Below, piece after piece: positions 51,801 through 60,117 of a DNA stretch of 64,000 bases; positions within the stretch are counted from its first letter, which is position 1, and every line of letters begins with the position of its first letter. Below the pieces are notes generated by a model. That model saw only the letters and a list, made by a program, of their open reading frames with translations, did no database searches and was not told the DNA's origin. The stretch lies in the NCBI GenBank assembly GCA_009767595.1, contig VSDK01015254.1:250952-314951 (forward strand), in the 5' to 3' direction. The stretch is from Symbiodinium kawagutii (lineage: Eukaryota; Sar; Dinophyceae; Suessiales; Symbiodiniaceae). Position numbers and translations under genes: made by a program.

Positions 51801-54800
51801 CTGTCGCATCTTCTGGCACATAGCTCGAGGATAGACAGCTGCCTTTGACGTTCTCGTCAAACCATCGGGTCCGTTTCCTTGGAGATGGGCATGAGGTCGG
51901 CCTTTGTGTCCAGAACATCTCAATGCAGTGCGTTTCCACTTCATGTTGCTGGCAAACCCAGTGGCCTTTTGCACTGGCATCTTATTTTCATCTTCACATC
52001 CATGCATGCATTGATCAATGCGTTGTCGAGGTCGATGTCCTGGAATAGAACTCAAACGCAGTCCATTTTCTGGTAGTTCTTCTTGGAACATGGCGCTACC
52101 ATATGGTTGCTCCACGTTGTAGCCACGTCCATGTCTGGCTTGTTCTGAGCAGATCTGCGAAGTGAATGTCAGACTCGGCCGTGCTGCCATTCGCTCGGCA
52201 TAGCGAAGTTCAGGATCCTTGCTTGACGAAGAAACGCTCCAAGGAGCGCAGTCTGGAGAGGTCTGCACAAATCCTGGCCTGAACTCCTTCTGAGCTTTCA
52301 GCAACTTCGCTTGATGATCTGCATTGCATAGGTTCCATCCATAGCGGTAGTCAACCGGGAACCCAATGATCAAGCCGGACATCAACAGGATAAGGCTCAG
52401 TCGTCCGGTTCCAGAGAAGAACTCCCATGCATGCCATCGTAGTCCTCGTCCACGAGTTCTTGCGAACCACTTGTCAAAGTTCTGGGGTGTCACTGGTCGC
52501 ATTCCCGTCTTGGTGTAGAATTCTTCAGGGAGAGCCTTGTAGCGCTTGTTGAGTTTCGAGATCTCTTCCTGAGCGAGTTCTGGTGGTAGTTGGTCTTGCT
52601 GATATGGAGGGAACTGATCCTCATCAGCGCCACTGGCCAAAATGGCATTTCCATGATCAGCTTCTTCCTTCGGTTCCAAGTCGTTGTGCTGGAGGTCAGT
52701 TTCCAAAATGGTTGCTGCCTGTGAAACATGTTGTTCACCATGATCGTCTTCTGGTCGAGGAGGAGGTTCATGATCAATTGGTGTTGTTCCTGGATCGTCC
52801 TGTGGCTCATGGTCATGTTGCAGCGAGTCACCCCGGTCACCTCCTGGCTGCGAAACCGGTTCAGCCTGTTGATGGCTGAGAAAGCAATGCCGTACTCTTT
52901 CTTGGACATCTTCCCATTGTTGGCAGCTTTCCTCTGCGACTCGTTGAGTAAAGAGAACAATCTCTTTCTTGGTGCTGCCCGAAACCTTTGCCGTGTTGTC
53001 GTGGTCTGTGGGCAAGATGTAGTGTCCAGAGTCGGTGAGGAGAATCCTGAACATCCTGTAGTGTTTCACGGATTCTTCTCCTTCTGCTCCTCGTCCACCA
53101 ATAACCATCAGGCCATCTCCGTTCTGGAACCAGTTGGTGAATATGCTGGCATCCAACTTCCGCAAGGTAGGATTCCCAACCAAAGCTGGACATGTTGATC
53201 CAGTGCCACCTAGCACGTCAGCCGTGTAGGTGATGGAATGTCCACCTGATTGCAGTGGTATGGAAATCTCTCCCAAGGTCTGATTGGATTCTCCGCTGAT
53301 ACCAGACACCGGAGTAGTCTTGTCCTCGTTGAAGACGATCTCGTGCTGCTTGTTGAAGGGCTTGATGCATCGCTCTGTCAGAGTCCTCAACGTTTCCGAG
53401 CCGATGAGACCTGAGGCTGCTCCTGGATCTATTAGAAGACCATGGCGTTGTTCTCCGCGAACATTGAAGTAGCTTTCCACTTCCTTGGTCTTGTCCATGT
53501 GGAAGGTCGCGAAGGTGAATGCCGTTCCATGACGCTTGTCTGGTCTTTCAGTTCTTCCAGTCGTTTCCGTGTTTGATGATGAGCTTGCCGTAGATCTCGT
53601 CTGTCTGGTCAGCTTGAAGTCATCTTCTTCAGATGAAGTATGGATCACATAGGACTCGGCAGAGGTGAAGTGAACGGTCTGCTTCTTGTTGGAGCCTCCT
53701 TCACTCGTGAACTCCTCAGGGATGCCTTCAGAGAAGTCGATCACTGGTCGTTCTGATCGCCTGAACCAGTGACCAGCTTTTCCTTTTCCTTTGCCATAGG
53801 ATTTTCCTCCAGGTCGATAGCTCGAAGGTTTTCCATATTTGCCATAGCCCTTGGACTTGCCTTTTGGATAGGGTCGCCACATAGGTCGGTACTTTCCTTT
53901 GCCTTTTCCTTTCCCTTTTCTCATGCCATAGGCAACACCCTTGCCACGTCCAGAGGATTCACCTTTTCCTTGAGGGGGAAGAGGACAATCTCGAGCCATG
54001 TGCCATTTCGAACCGCAGTTGTAGCATCCGTCTCCAGATCCTTTTCCTTTGGACTTCCCCTTGTAGTATTCTTCAGTAGGCTTTGCATCGTCAGTCGATG
54101 TTTGTTCAAAGGTGGTCTCCGTCTCGACGTCCGCAGGGTAGTTCTCGTCCGCATACTCGGTCTCCCAGTCATAGTCGTCATCTTCCCAGGCATAGTAGTA
54201 CTCGTCGTCATAGTACTCGAAGCCGTCGTCATAGTACCAGCCATAACCATCGCCAAAATCCTCATAGCCATACCACCAGTCATAGTCGTCGGCATAGGGA
54301 TCTCCTTCTGGTCGTTCTTCATCTCCTTTGTCGCCGTAGAAGATGTCAGGTTCTTGTTCTTGTCGATTTGGACTCAATCGAAGAGCGAGTCCACGGGCAT
54401 CTTCGTAGCGATTGTAGTCGCCTCCAACTTGTAGTTTGATGTCGTCGATGGTCTTTGCTGGTAGGCCAGAGTGCTTGAACCACAAATAGAACTTGGCCAC
54501 ATTTCCAAGTTGCAGTCCAGCTCGATCTGCTGCTTCCTCGTACCTGGTGTCGAATTCCACCGAGTATTCCGCCAGTGACATTCGCTGACGGTTCAGCGAG
54601 AAGAAGCGATCGAGTGCAGCTGTGGCCAAATCTTGATCACGTTGTCCGAAGGCTGCTCGAAGTGCCGCAACAAGATGTTGGACCCCTGATGCTATGTATG
54701 GTTGGATGACCTGTTGTGTCACTGGATCGAGAACCTTGTCAACGGTCAACCGACTAAGAGCATCAGGTCCCGTGTCGTAGCTCCCGTCAGGACGGGGAAC

Positions 54801-55019
54801 TCTCAAAGTCATGGCAACCTTGGCAGCCCTTCCATGAAGTCGCCCTGCAATGAGCGGACCTACTACTTCGTCTTCTACGCTAGTTGTCTTGTACCACAAC
54901 TGGAGTTTCTCTAGATATGTCTTTAGGGGGTAAGCCGCATCCCCTGGTGTCCATCCGGGTGGCACATCCCTCCGGAACTCCTGAAGCGGGAGATTTCCCG
55001 TAGTGCTAGGCCCCTGCAT
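45816..55019 (-). CDS. Copia Gag-Pol polyprotein with methyltransferase-like and C-terminal extension
   Basis: 3067 residues from the ATG at 55017-55019. Gag occupies about 1-420, with an Asp/Tyr/Trp-rich acidic tract (about 233-300), a CCHC zinc knuckle at 332-345 and Lys/Gly-rich tracts. The protease has DPGA (D531). A methyltransferase-like domain has EFFSGTGRLS (866-875), SPDCAPWS (C924) and VEQPYGS (E970). Integrase has an HHCC finger (HERLWH, CAIC) and the catalytic triad D1486, D1540, E1582. Reverse transcriptase has THVDDLA (D2277, D2278; HVDD for YVDD). RNase H has HDAS, HAET and TADALTK. After about 2640: hydrophobic segments (about 2660-2693 and 2723-2741), a long coiled coil (about 2770-2990) and a Cys-His tail with SKYHKPTC then CCTCC. 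It makes virus-like particles, copies RNA and integrates cDNA. Confidence 0.92.
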   Translation of the reverse strand: MQGPSTTGNLPLQEFRRDVPPGWTPGDAAYPLKTYLEKLQLWYKTTSVEDEVVGPLIAGRLHGRAAKVAMTLRVPRPDGSYDTGPDALSRLTVDKVLDPVTQQVIQPYIASGVQHLVAALRAAFGQRDQDLATAALDRFFSLNRQRMSLAEYSVEFDTRYEEAADRAGLQLGNVAKFYLWFKHSGLPAKTIDDIKLQVGGDYNRYEDARGLALRLSPNRQEQEPDIFYGDKGDEERPEGDPYADDYDWWYGYEDFGDGYGWYYDDGFEYYDDEYYYAWEDDDYDWETEYADENYPADVETETTFEQTSTDDAKPTEEYYKGKSKGKGSGDGCYNCGSKWHMARDCPLPPQGKGESSGRGKGVAYGMRKGKGKGKGKYRPMWRPYPKGKSKGYGKYGKPSSYRPGGKSYGKGKGKAGHWFRRSERPVIDFSEGIPEEFTSEGGSNKKQTVHFTSAESYVIHTSSEEDDFKLTRQTRSTASSSSNTETTGRTERPDKRHGTAFTFATFHMDKTKEVESYFNVRGEQRHGLLIDPGAASGLIGSETLRTLTERCIKPFNKQHEIVFNEDKTTPVSGISGESNQTLGEISIPLQSGGHSITYTADVLGGTGSTCPALVGNPTLRKLDASIFTNWFQNGDGLMVIGGRGAEGEESVKHYRMFRILLTDSGHYILPTDHDNTAKVSGSTKKEIVLFTQRVAEESCQQWEDVQERVRHCFLSHQQAEPVSQPGGDRGDSLQHDHEPQDDPGTTPIDHEPPPRPEDDHGEQHVSQAATILETDLQHNDLEPKEEADHGNAILASGADEDQFPPYQQDQLPPELAQEEISKLNKRYKALPEEFYTKTGMRPVTPQNFDKWFARTRGRGLRWHAWEFFSGTGRLSLILLMSGLIIGFPVDYRYGWNLCNADHQAKLLKAQKEFRPGFVQTSPDCAPWSVSSSSKDPELRYAERMAARPSLTFTSQICSEQARHGRGYNVEQPYGSAMFQEELPENGLRLSSIPGHRPRQRIDQCMHGCEDENKMPVQKATGFASNMKWKRTALRCSGHKGRPHAHLQGNGPDGLTRTSKAAVYPRAMCQKMRQDIVDFLHKNKLLRLGRWPEHLRHFVVQHLYECIRCQLGRYCPRDIPHTMVPRECRHGRWAEGTGPKSKNKEQDKPPPSPRDPIEVWQERANRENFDGIRVNDHLLPTLTDSQRHYLKKLLTEVVHAALDTIQAAIREKIDHEYWVEDQLHLAIFKSYFHSQMLVRGVRVELRPFKKHVPQPQLAFDSAYLRLPISGHVKEWSVGPLEDLRECSHNQMHGAIDIDDWLVTLFGTEHAAEPSPSTPSHRPRSIPPQPGFQRKPQPLLGEPQQRELSEPAAPDQPVPAYEEAEQPQHDAPNGEEEEFEARPHGELAPLRPNYNLRRVLRRIPVLMGKEEFTKVKQLLLGLHERLWHSPASDFCNLLRRAGMSAEVITLAQESVKSCAICRKYIRMPNRPQLRARGAITFNQALQMDLYHWENTWFMLLVDEATRFKKSNIIEGQESEQLMKAFMELWIYHFGPPERLILDQQMSLMSHESGAEFERLGIARCPRGTTAGHGADQHTGTGIAERHVQLMKLTMYKLRAELERQGLTPTMSELSQESAMAHNLTLSYGGVTPSMAVFGTMPREFYNPESDYVMNTSGAMDTDLTVFERALRIRQTSLAQAQQAVVEDRVARASRTRPHQLDVGSLVAGTSEVEIYREVKNDPGWRGPALLLRLDADEGVAIVQYQGKPYLVSLRHIRPFKGIYHMEIQTPTMEDALRRLMKYVENMPDYKIYLYGWIRKINDRWVKLPKNNHEATSVLAGAELVSKGMTRRPLHGLLFGRALRSLKPPAGTTGTLMTWITGSHNYSVQEHRSDNHIQMKKITNYKKEDVCILYFFYYMLTTITDETISIHPKQEKPPLPVVPESMETDKHGTKRDGPETRTVVLAPEKKKQKIALVQQELEFLRHWYQTTWERSKVQLDFSEDWKTGYNLMTDVTRTFLLQHHERERRALPALFNISYKADFEVMACLRTLKMYKVDQETNTFEDWEIQADMWPQVEAADASEIKQFIDERALRPIHRMQMTDDMVVIDAKWVRKWKRYPDKTIRVKSRLCARGCFDSQKQMLTTRSTTATRLSQRILVSQAARSKKRKKKIESWDIAGAFLKGLNFQQNQQALRKLGMNAPTRQVVVFPPMNVWRHLQQGSELFKIPLHALQDYGLLCLKPIYGLNDAPLAWQLCLHAYILELGASRSKLDENCFIWKTGCQDMTLSNVEAMITTHVDDLAVTAEASWMDKHFDLFTKKFGKVTRQQLPFDHCGCRYSETKDGYSIDQEEFVMRMKPAPVPSRADDSRLEPSEVSDFRSILGALLWITATRLDVVADVSLLQSRVTTATVKELKLANEVLVKAKDNKEAALHYRFFESDHQRVVCIHDASSANNGRHYAQEGILVLLADDHWREQHMEPEMTCNDVMEKQHGGTMHLLHAHGGKAKRVSYSTSHAETLSMINGIESTTLVMVRLSEMMHPKVSPTLDDLTSIQENGNPVLPCDYYMDCRDLWELSTGQKVLPQDKTQRLYILGIREARVTGRIRMIVLIPTESMTADALTKPMTSAEMMKLLTTGRVTIFGVDKQPVVSRILPALQEYDESQLLMNDDEILEYVEKEPNRVKASHASIMLGFMGMSKLSVVKAAMMVGMATVATAMNNDDAVPHHDPRALRDDPRHEPGEDGNYMFMFMILMTVVLAILIERNLNKIMDYIGNYMAQIRNKNVPVKIEEDVPVKIEQDDPMEVDFGPMAEPPARMFQIGSQAVAFDAQLEEMLQENQQLMDYQNVLTANRDQFKHQAEINEEKYLKALDEIQQINHDLHDEKDKVEKLERHADYLKGRLNRLSGIDSEKEQRLLDYKKELLEVKRQNEELRKKLFPGKLFASTSTSPMTPTEAVEEYHMEEIRRLRDELKAAYDRIENAENEMDNAKRIKKEQAAGSSSDYALAMEELQNNLFSEQRRRQETENSMRRDRQQMEKMVAERNHLLAERQKNQYPDVVVVTNAGSKYHKPTCQHISGSGKQYSKCCTCCR

Positions 55020-55296
55020 TGCAGCAAGTGACGAAGATCTTTTGCAGAACCGTCACAAAGAGCTCTTCAACCTCGTAGACCCAAAAGGCCGGAGACGAAG
55101 CTGAGGAGCCCAAGGTGGAGAAGCCCTTGTCGAGGTCCAGGAAGCCTCGTAGGTGAGCTCCTCCAGGAGATAGAACACCTGGATCGCAAAAGCTCAGCTG
55201 CCCGCCAAAGCGAGCTACCAAGCTGAGGTCCAGCACCTCGTCAAAGACAAAGATGTAGACCAATCGCAGTCGCCAGCCTAAGCTGGCAGCCCTCAC
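55006..55296 (-). CDS. Possible leader ORF upstream of Gag
   Basis: A 96-codon frame in the copia leader whose stop overlaps the Gag-Pol start by 14 nt in another frame. It could lower or couple translation of Gag-Pol. The product has no recognised domain, and the frame may be fortuitous. Confidence 0.3.
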   Translation of the reverse strand: MRAASLGWRLRLVYIFVFDEVLDLSLVARFGGQLSFCDPGVLSPGGAHLRGFLDLDKGFSTLGSSASSPAFWVYEVEELFVTVLQKIFVTCCNAGA

Positions 55297-55393
55297 AAGG
55301 AAGGCGGTAGCCTCGCAAGTATGGCTGGGGGGGGGCGGAACACNNNNNNNNNNCGCCCCTCACAAGGAAGGCGCTAGCCTCGCAAGTATGGCT
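55290..55393. repeat. Repeated leader segment around an assembly gap
   Basis: CCTCACAAGGAAGGCG(G/C)TAG and the following CCTCGCAAGTATGGCTG occur at 55291-55327 and again at 55358-55393, with ten Ns (55344-55353) between. The copies differ at one base. The gap probably hides further copies or a G-rich run. Confidence 0.85.
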
Positions 55394-55428
55394 GCGCGCA
55401 AACGCAACCCGGGGCAGCGAGAGCGGAA

Positions 55429-55444
55429 GCCAGCTCCGCTACCA
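55429..55444 (-). promoter_or_regulatory. Copia primer-binding site (initiator Met tRNA)
   Basis: In element orientation TGGTAGCGGAGC begins one base after the 5' LTR. It is complementary to a tRNA 3' end reading GCUCCGCUACCA. GCUACCA is the conserved 3' end of eukaryotic initiator Met tRNA. Confidence 0.75.
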
Positions 55445-55445
55445 A

Positions 55446-55543
55446 ACTTGTTTTGAGCTGACTCAAGGCGCCTGCGGTGTGAGGCACATGATACTGTCAC
55501 TTGATCATAGCCATATGGTCATGGAGGTAACCTGAATTTCACT
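55446..55543 (-). repeat. Copia 5' LTR (98 bp)
   Basis: Identical to 45656-45753. It should contain the element promoter; no TATA-like motif is obvious in its 98 bp. Confidence 0.88.
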
Positions 55544-55548
55544 GTTAT
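55544..55548. repeat. Copia target-site duplication, right
   Basis: GTTAT, pairing with 45651-45655. Confidence 0.75.
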
Positions 55549-56140
55549 CCTATATAGTTATGGCCATACTTATGGGATCTAGCCATATAATGTTGGTTAG
55601 CCTATGGTTGTGTTGGTTAGCTATAGTTTTGGCTATACTTATGAAAAAAAACAATTCATAGACGTTGACTAATGCTGGACGCACATATGAAACGAAATCG
55701 TTTGGCGTTTGGGCTCAAGTAGAAATAGATACATAGCTACATGGATGTATGAAAATCGATCATGATCATTGTGATAGTCATAATACATAATATAATTGGT
55801 CATACATGCAAGAACATATCAGGTATATCATTACGCACGGGCTCAGCGGTCGTACGGCGGCTTGCGCAGCCGAACTCAACCTAGCGATGGTCACCTTCTC
55901 ACGTAAAAACACCATTAAGATTATGAAGGTGACCATCTCCATGGTAGCTTATCTGGTGAAACCTTATAATCAAGTTATCATCTACATTGAACTGGTTGAT
56001 AACTTGAACCCAGGTGGAGACACGAGACATCACAATGCAGCTTGGTCGACCAGGTGAACCTCAACACAAGAACGCGTCGTGGGGCTTCCCAAAGGTGTAG
56101 CCCCCCAAACAATAAGCGTTTGCTAAGGGGGTACTAACCA
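55549..56140. other. Non-coding flank of the copia element
   Basis: Resumes the TATGGTTATGG-type repeat interrupted by the element. The segment 55800-56057 has an 83-codon plus-strand open frame without a recognisable product. Confidence 0.45.
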
Positions 56141-56147
56141 TCAACAA

Positions 56148-56247
56148 ACTGGTTGATGGTTTCAACCTCTATGAAAAATATCACTCATCCAACCATTTGT
56201 TGACAATTACTAGGGAAAATAAAGAATGTTTTAAACCACCAACCAGT
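56148..56247. mobile_element. MITE-like element, family B (best copy)
   Basis: Exactly 100 bp, with 15-bp terminal inverted repeats differing at one base: ACTGGTTGATGGTTT and AAACCACCAACCAGT. The interior has CCTCTATGAAAAATATCA, CCAACCATTTGTTGACA and TACTAGGGAAAATAAAG. This copy defines the family. Confidence 0.82.
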
Positions 56248-56420
56248 GAACCGTTTATGAAGCTTCATTGCTGTGACTGCAGGTGATAAACCTTGCCATC
56301 AATCTTCCTGTTAACCTTTACGAAGCTGATGGCTTCAATGGCAAGGATGACAAGGTCTGAAGGGTCAAAATGTTTTAAAAAAAACATCAGCCCCTAGAAA
56401 CCCTTATGAATGAAGGTATA

Positions 56421-56544
56421 CGGCTGTGGGTCAAAACCCCGTACCCCGTGGTTCCCCTATCATTAACCATTGTTTTCCTTACATTATTGTTGGTCATGAT
56501 CCCCCATGAAATTGGTTTGCTAATATTGACCCAACTCGCCATAT
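56421..56544. mobile_element. MITE-like element, family A
   Basis: CGGCTGTGGGTCAAAACCCC to ATTGACCCAACTCGCC, with the core CCCTATCATTAACCATTGTT and ATCCCCCATGAAATTGG. Confidence 0.65.
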
Positions 56545-56667
56545 ATAGCCGGTATACTCCCTACTATTGTTACTTATTTTACCCTATCATTAACCACGAA
56601 CCAGCTACTTGACCATGGTTGTTGGTTGGTTCACTGCTTGACCCATTGCCATACTGACGCTGCCTTC

Positions 56668-56800
56668 ATGGCTGAACCAGTGCTGTTCCGGCGCCGGCCC
56701 GCTGCTGTTGCTTTGGCGAAGCGAGGCCGGAGAGGGCGCGACCCGTTGGTCGCGCGGACGTGGGAACCACGTCGTGGCTTAAACGTTAAACTGGCGCCCG
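56668..56800 (+). CDS. Candidate first exon
   Basis: The plus-strand ATG at 56668 opens MAEPVLFRRRPAAVALAKRG and an Arg-rich continuation, GC-rich against AT-rich flanks. The frame continues to 56874, but composition drops after about 56810, so an exon end near there is likely. The minus strand is also open. No domain is recognised. Confidence 0.32.
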
Positions 56801-56814
56801 ACCGAAGATGCAAT

Positions 56815-58360
56815 GCTCATCCATGTTGGATGATGAGGATATTTCTTAATGTCATGGTTAGGAATGATGGTTAATGATGTTAGGAATGTGTTGGATGGTT
56901 GAACATGCTTCAGCATGGTTAATCATGGCAAATAGAAATATTCTATGCTGCAAATGAATTGTGGTGATGGTCAATAGTGATGGTTGACAATAGTTTATGA
57001 TGGTTGATGATGGCTAGTGATTGGTTCTGGTGATAGCTAATGATGGCGATGATCGTTGATGATGGTTCTGGTTATGGTTAATGATGGTCCAGAATGGTGA
57101 ATTTGATAGTTCATCCATGCTGAATGGCCAATGAATGGTGAAATAAGTTCTTGTAATGGTCAAGGACTTGTTTTCAACATCAAATTGAAGATTTGAAGGA
57201 TACGTCCTAACACAATGGGATCCAGCCAGTTTGGCTAAGATGGACGAAAATGGTAATACGTCCCAAGTGTTCGGACCATGTCTCAGCACCAAACATATCC
57301 CCTCAAGCCACCCATGGTTTACTCATTAATCTCCAAATGGCTGTAGGTCAAGGGCCCCCAGTGCCCCTGGTGAAAATCACCAAAAATGGCCAAACCAATG
57401 CGTGTTGGGATGTGAAGCACCGCCCATCTTTGGTTTCAAATGGCTTCGGCCCACAACCAAATGTCGCTCGTCAGGAAAAAAATGGGGCAAAGCATTGCGA
57501 GAGATCTTCGAGGGATGCCAAGTCAGCTATAGATGACCGACACGATGCCTTTCATCGAGGTCACGAATTCAGATTCTCCGGTCTGGTGCGGAGGAGTTCC
57601 AACTGAGAAAGACGACAAACAGCGGCACTTCGGTGGAGCTGAGGTTGGCAGTGAACCAAAATTTTCAGTGATGCATAGCGATGATTAGCCGATGGTGATG
57701 GTGAATGGCGAATGGCTACAAAATGCTGATTCACCATGATTAGATCCATGCAAATGGCTAGTGGATAGCTTTCATGCTGATCATGATCATGGTGGATGGC
57801 TGGTTAGTGACGGTCAGTGGATGGTTGGTGATGACCGGTTGATGTTTGATGCTGGTAAGCAGATGCTTTGTAATGGTTACTGGATGCTCGATCAAAGACA
57901 TTAATGACACCTGCCAACCACTGCCCTTCCTCCCTCTCTGCTCTGCATTCTGAGAATGCCAACCGAACGCTGGAACATCTGGAATCAAAGTTCTGAAAGC
58001 TTCTTGTTGACCACTGCATTACCAACTGAAGAACCAGCTACTTGGATGTGGATCCGCATTGATAGCCATGGCTATGAGTCAATATTAACCAGCCAACAGC
58101 CAGGAGTAAGTGAGCATCCCAACAGCTAGACTGGTAACTGGTCATTAGGGGGACGTGAACAGCCAGGGTATTGACCTGCAGCCAGCTATGTTCAGATCAT
58201 GGTCCAGTCACCCGGCAAACCATCGAATTGGAACCTGTGGGTCGCGGGAGAACATGGACTGTAGACAATTTCTCAGGATCCATGTTTGACGACCATCCGC
58301 GAACATGAATTCTGCAGCACAAGTGAATTTGTGCGAATTTTTACACATGGGGATTTCCCA
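56815..58360. other. Low-complexity stretch with small islands
   Basis: GATGGTTAATGATG-polarity repeats at 56830-57180 and 57640-57850. A GC-moderate patch at 57470-57610 and another at 57900-58010 could be exons but are open on both strands without recognisable products. Confidence 0.45.
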
Positions 58361-58428
58361 AAATGGAGGACCCTAAAAAACGCACATTACAAGTTTGTAC
58401 CCAGATAGTTCAATCCATCTTACTTCAT

Positions 58429-58876
58429 GGCTACATCACCAACCAACTACATCAACAATCAACAACATCATCAATCAATCCAATCACCAATCAACTACAC
58501 CACCAATCAATTACATCACCCAACAATCACACCACAAATCAACTACATCACCAGCCGGCTACATCACCAAGCAACTACATCACCAATCAACTCCATCATC
58601 AATCAACTACATCACCAATTGACTACATCACCAATCAATCACATCACCAAACAACCACATCACCAATCAATCATATCACCAATCAATCACATCACCAACC
58701 AATAACATCAACAACCAACCACATCACCAATCAATTACATCACCAACCAATTGCATTACCAATCATTAGCATCACCAATCAACCACATCACCAATCAACC
58801 GCATCACGAATCAAGTACAAAACCAATAAATCACATCACCAATCGACTACATCACATCACCAATCAACTACTCAGA
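58429..58876. repeat. (ACATCACCAATCAACT)n minisatellite
   Basis: About 28 imperfect units of 15-16 bp with the core CATCACCAATCAA. Because the unit lacks stops, all three plus-strand frames stay open for long distances. Confidence 0.92.
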
Positions 58877-58884
58877 GACAAAAA

Positions 58885-59045
58885 ACACCAGAGACGCAAC
58901 ATTGCCAGAGACACAAAATCACCAGAAGCAAAAAATCGCCGAAGAGAAAAAAGCACCAGAGACCAGAAACACTAGAGACACAAAATCACCAGAAGGCAAA
59001 AAACCACCAGAGAGAAATAAACACCAGAAGGGAAAACACCATCAT
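58885..59045. repeat. Degenerate AGACACAAAATCACCAGA repeat
   Basis: Purine-rich imperfect units (CACCAGAGACA, AAAAATCACCAGAAG) directly following the minisatellite. Confidence 0.7.
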
Positions 59046-59117
59046 CCACACTTCCTATATGCTATCCTTTTTTTTGGAAACTTCCGCCACCGCCTTGCGC
59101 GGTCACTATGTTAAAAT

Positions 59118-59224
59118 ATATGGCAGTGGGTCAAAACCCTGTACCCTTCGTTCCCCTATCATTAACCATTGTTTTCCTTGTTATTGGTTGGTCATTATCC
59201 CCCATTATTGACCCATAGCCATAT
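59118..59224. mobile_element. MITE-like element, family A (best copy)
   Basis: A 107-bp element with 16-bp terminal inverted repeats, 14 of 16 matching: ATATGGCAGTGGGTCA and TGACCCATAGCCATAT. The interior keeps CCCTGTACCC, CCCCTATCATTAACCATTG and TCATTATCCCCCAT. Confidence 0.8.
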
Positions 59225-59229
59225 AACCA

Positions 59230-60110
59230 CCCACTTCTTGTTGATCTCCCCCTGAATCTTCACCCCGATTCCCATGCCAGGCGGTCGGAGCGATCGTGGC
59301 ACACGGCTGCGAAACGAAAAACGGGCGGTAGAAGTGTCAGAATGATGAACTGGATGATCCGTTTTTCATCATTAATGGATGCCAATTGCTAATGGATGTT
59401 AATGGATGTAAATTTCCGTTTTTCAAAATTGCTGTTGTTAATGGATGGTTAAGGTTTTGATACAATTATTGGGTATTAGCTGATGATGTTAACTGCTGAT
59501 GGCTAATATCCACAGTTGGATGGTGTAGTAGAATGTTATGACAGTTCAATGGATGATTGATGGTGAATAGATCTATGGACGTGTTGATAATAGCCTTTAT
59601 GATGGTGAAAAGATCCTTGCTTATGGAGAAGCCATGGATAATGAATGTTTCGGATTGGTCTATGGATGTATGATGCTTGTGATGGTGAATAGAATCCTGC
59701 AGTCATAATCTGATAATGGTGATAGCTAATAATGATCGTTGACAAGCATGGCTAATAACAAATCATCATGTGCTTCTAACCATCATTAGTAGCCACAATC
59801 ATCACTATTGGCCATGTATTCATCATATGCATGAATGTGAACGATGGAAAGTGATTCTCTAGCAATATTGAAAGTATGTGGATATGAAATTGATCACTGG
59901 CAGCCAGCAACTTGGCCACTAGTATCCAAATGCATTCGTCGTGTTTTTTTTTAAATCATTTTGCAATCATTTTTTATCATTCAAAACATGGAATCATCGC
60001 CTTTGCCACCCTTTGCTTCAATGCTCGTGTGCCACCCCTTTGCTGAATTTCGCTGTGAGCGTTTCGTTCGTGTCCAAGGCAACAATGGATTCCAATGGTG
60101 CAAGGGACCG
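59230..60110. other. Non-coding stretch
   Basis: GGATGTTAATGGATG-polarity repeats at 59340-59740, then CCATCA words. A GC-richer islet at 59270-59330 is too short to call. No gene. Confidence 0.5.
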
Positions 60111-60117
60111 GGCCCCT

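Larger units (their letters stand above)
45656..55543 (-). mobile_element. Ty1/copia-type LTR retrotransposon, intact
   Basis: A 9.9-kb element with identical 98-bp LTRs, the 5-bp duplication GTTAT, an initiator-methionine-tRNA-like primer site and one uninterrupted Gag-Pol frame of 3067 codons. The domain order Gag, protease, integrase, reverse transcriptase, RNase H is the copia order. Extra parts are a methyltransferase-like domain before integrase and a C-terminal membrane/coiled-coil extension. It inserted into TATGGTTATGGCTATA-like repeats that continue on both sides. A 10-base N gap lies in its 5' leader. The element appears potentially mobile. Confidence 0.92.

Noticed and set aside
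53769..54434. 221-codon plus-strand hydrophobic open frame
   Set aside because: Antisense shadow of the low-complexity copia Gag region.
58363..59211. 282-codon plus-strand open frame rich in Asn, His, Gln and Thr
   Set aside because: It is read through a minisatellite whose unit has no stop; all plus-strand frames are open there and the product is pure repeat.
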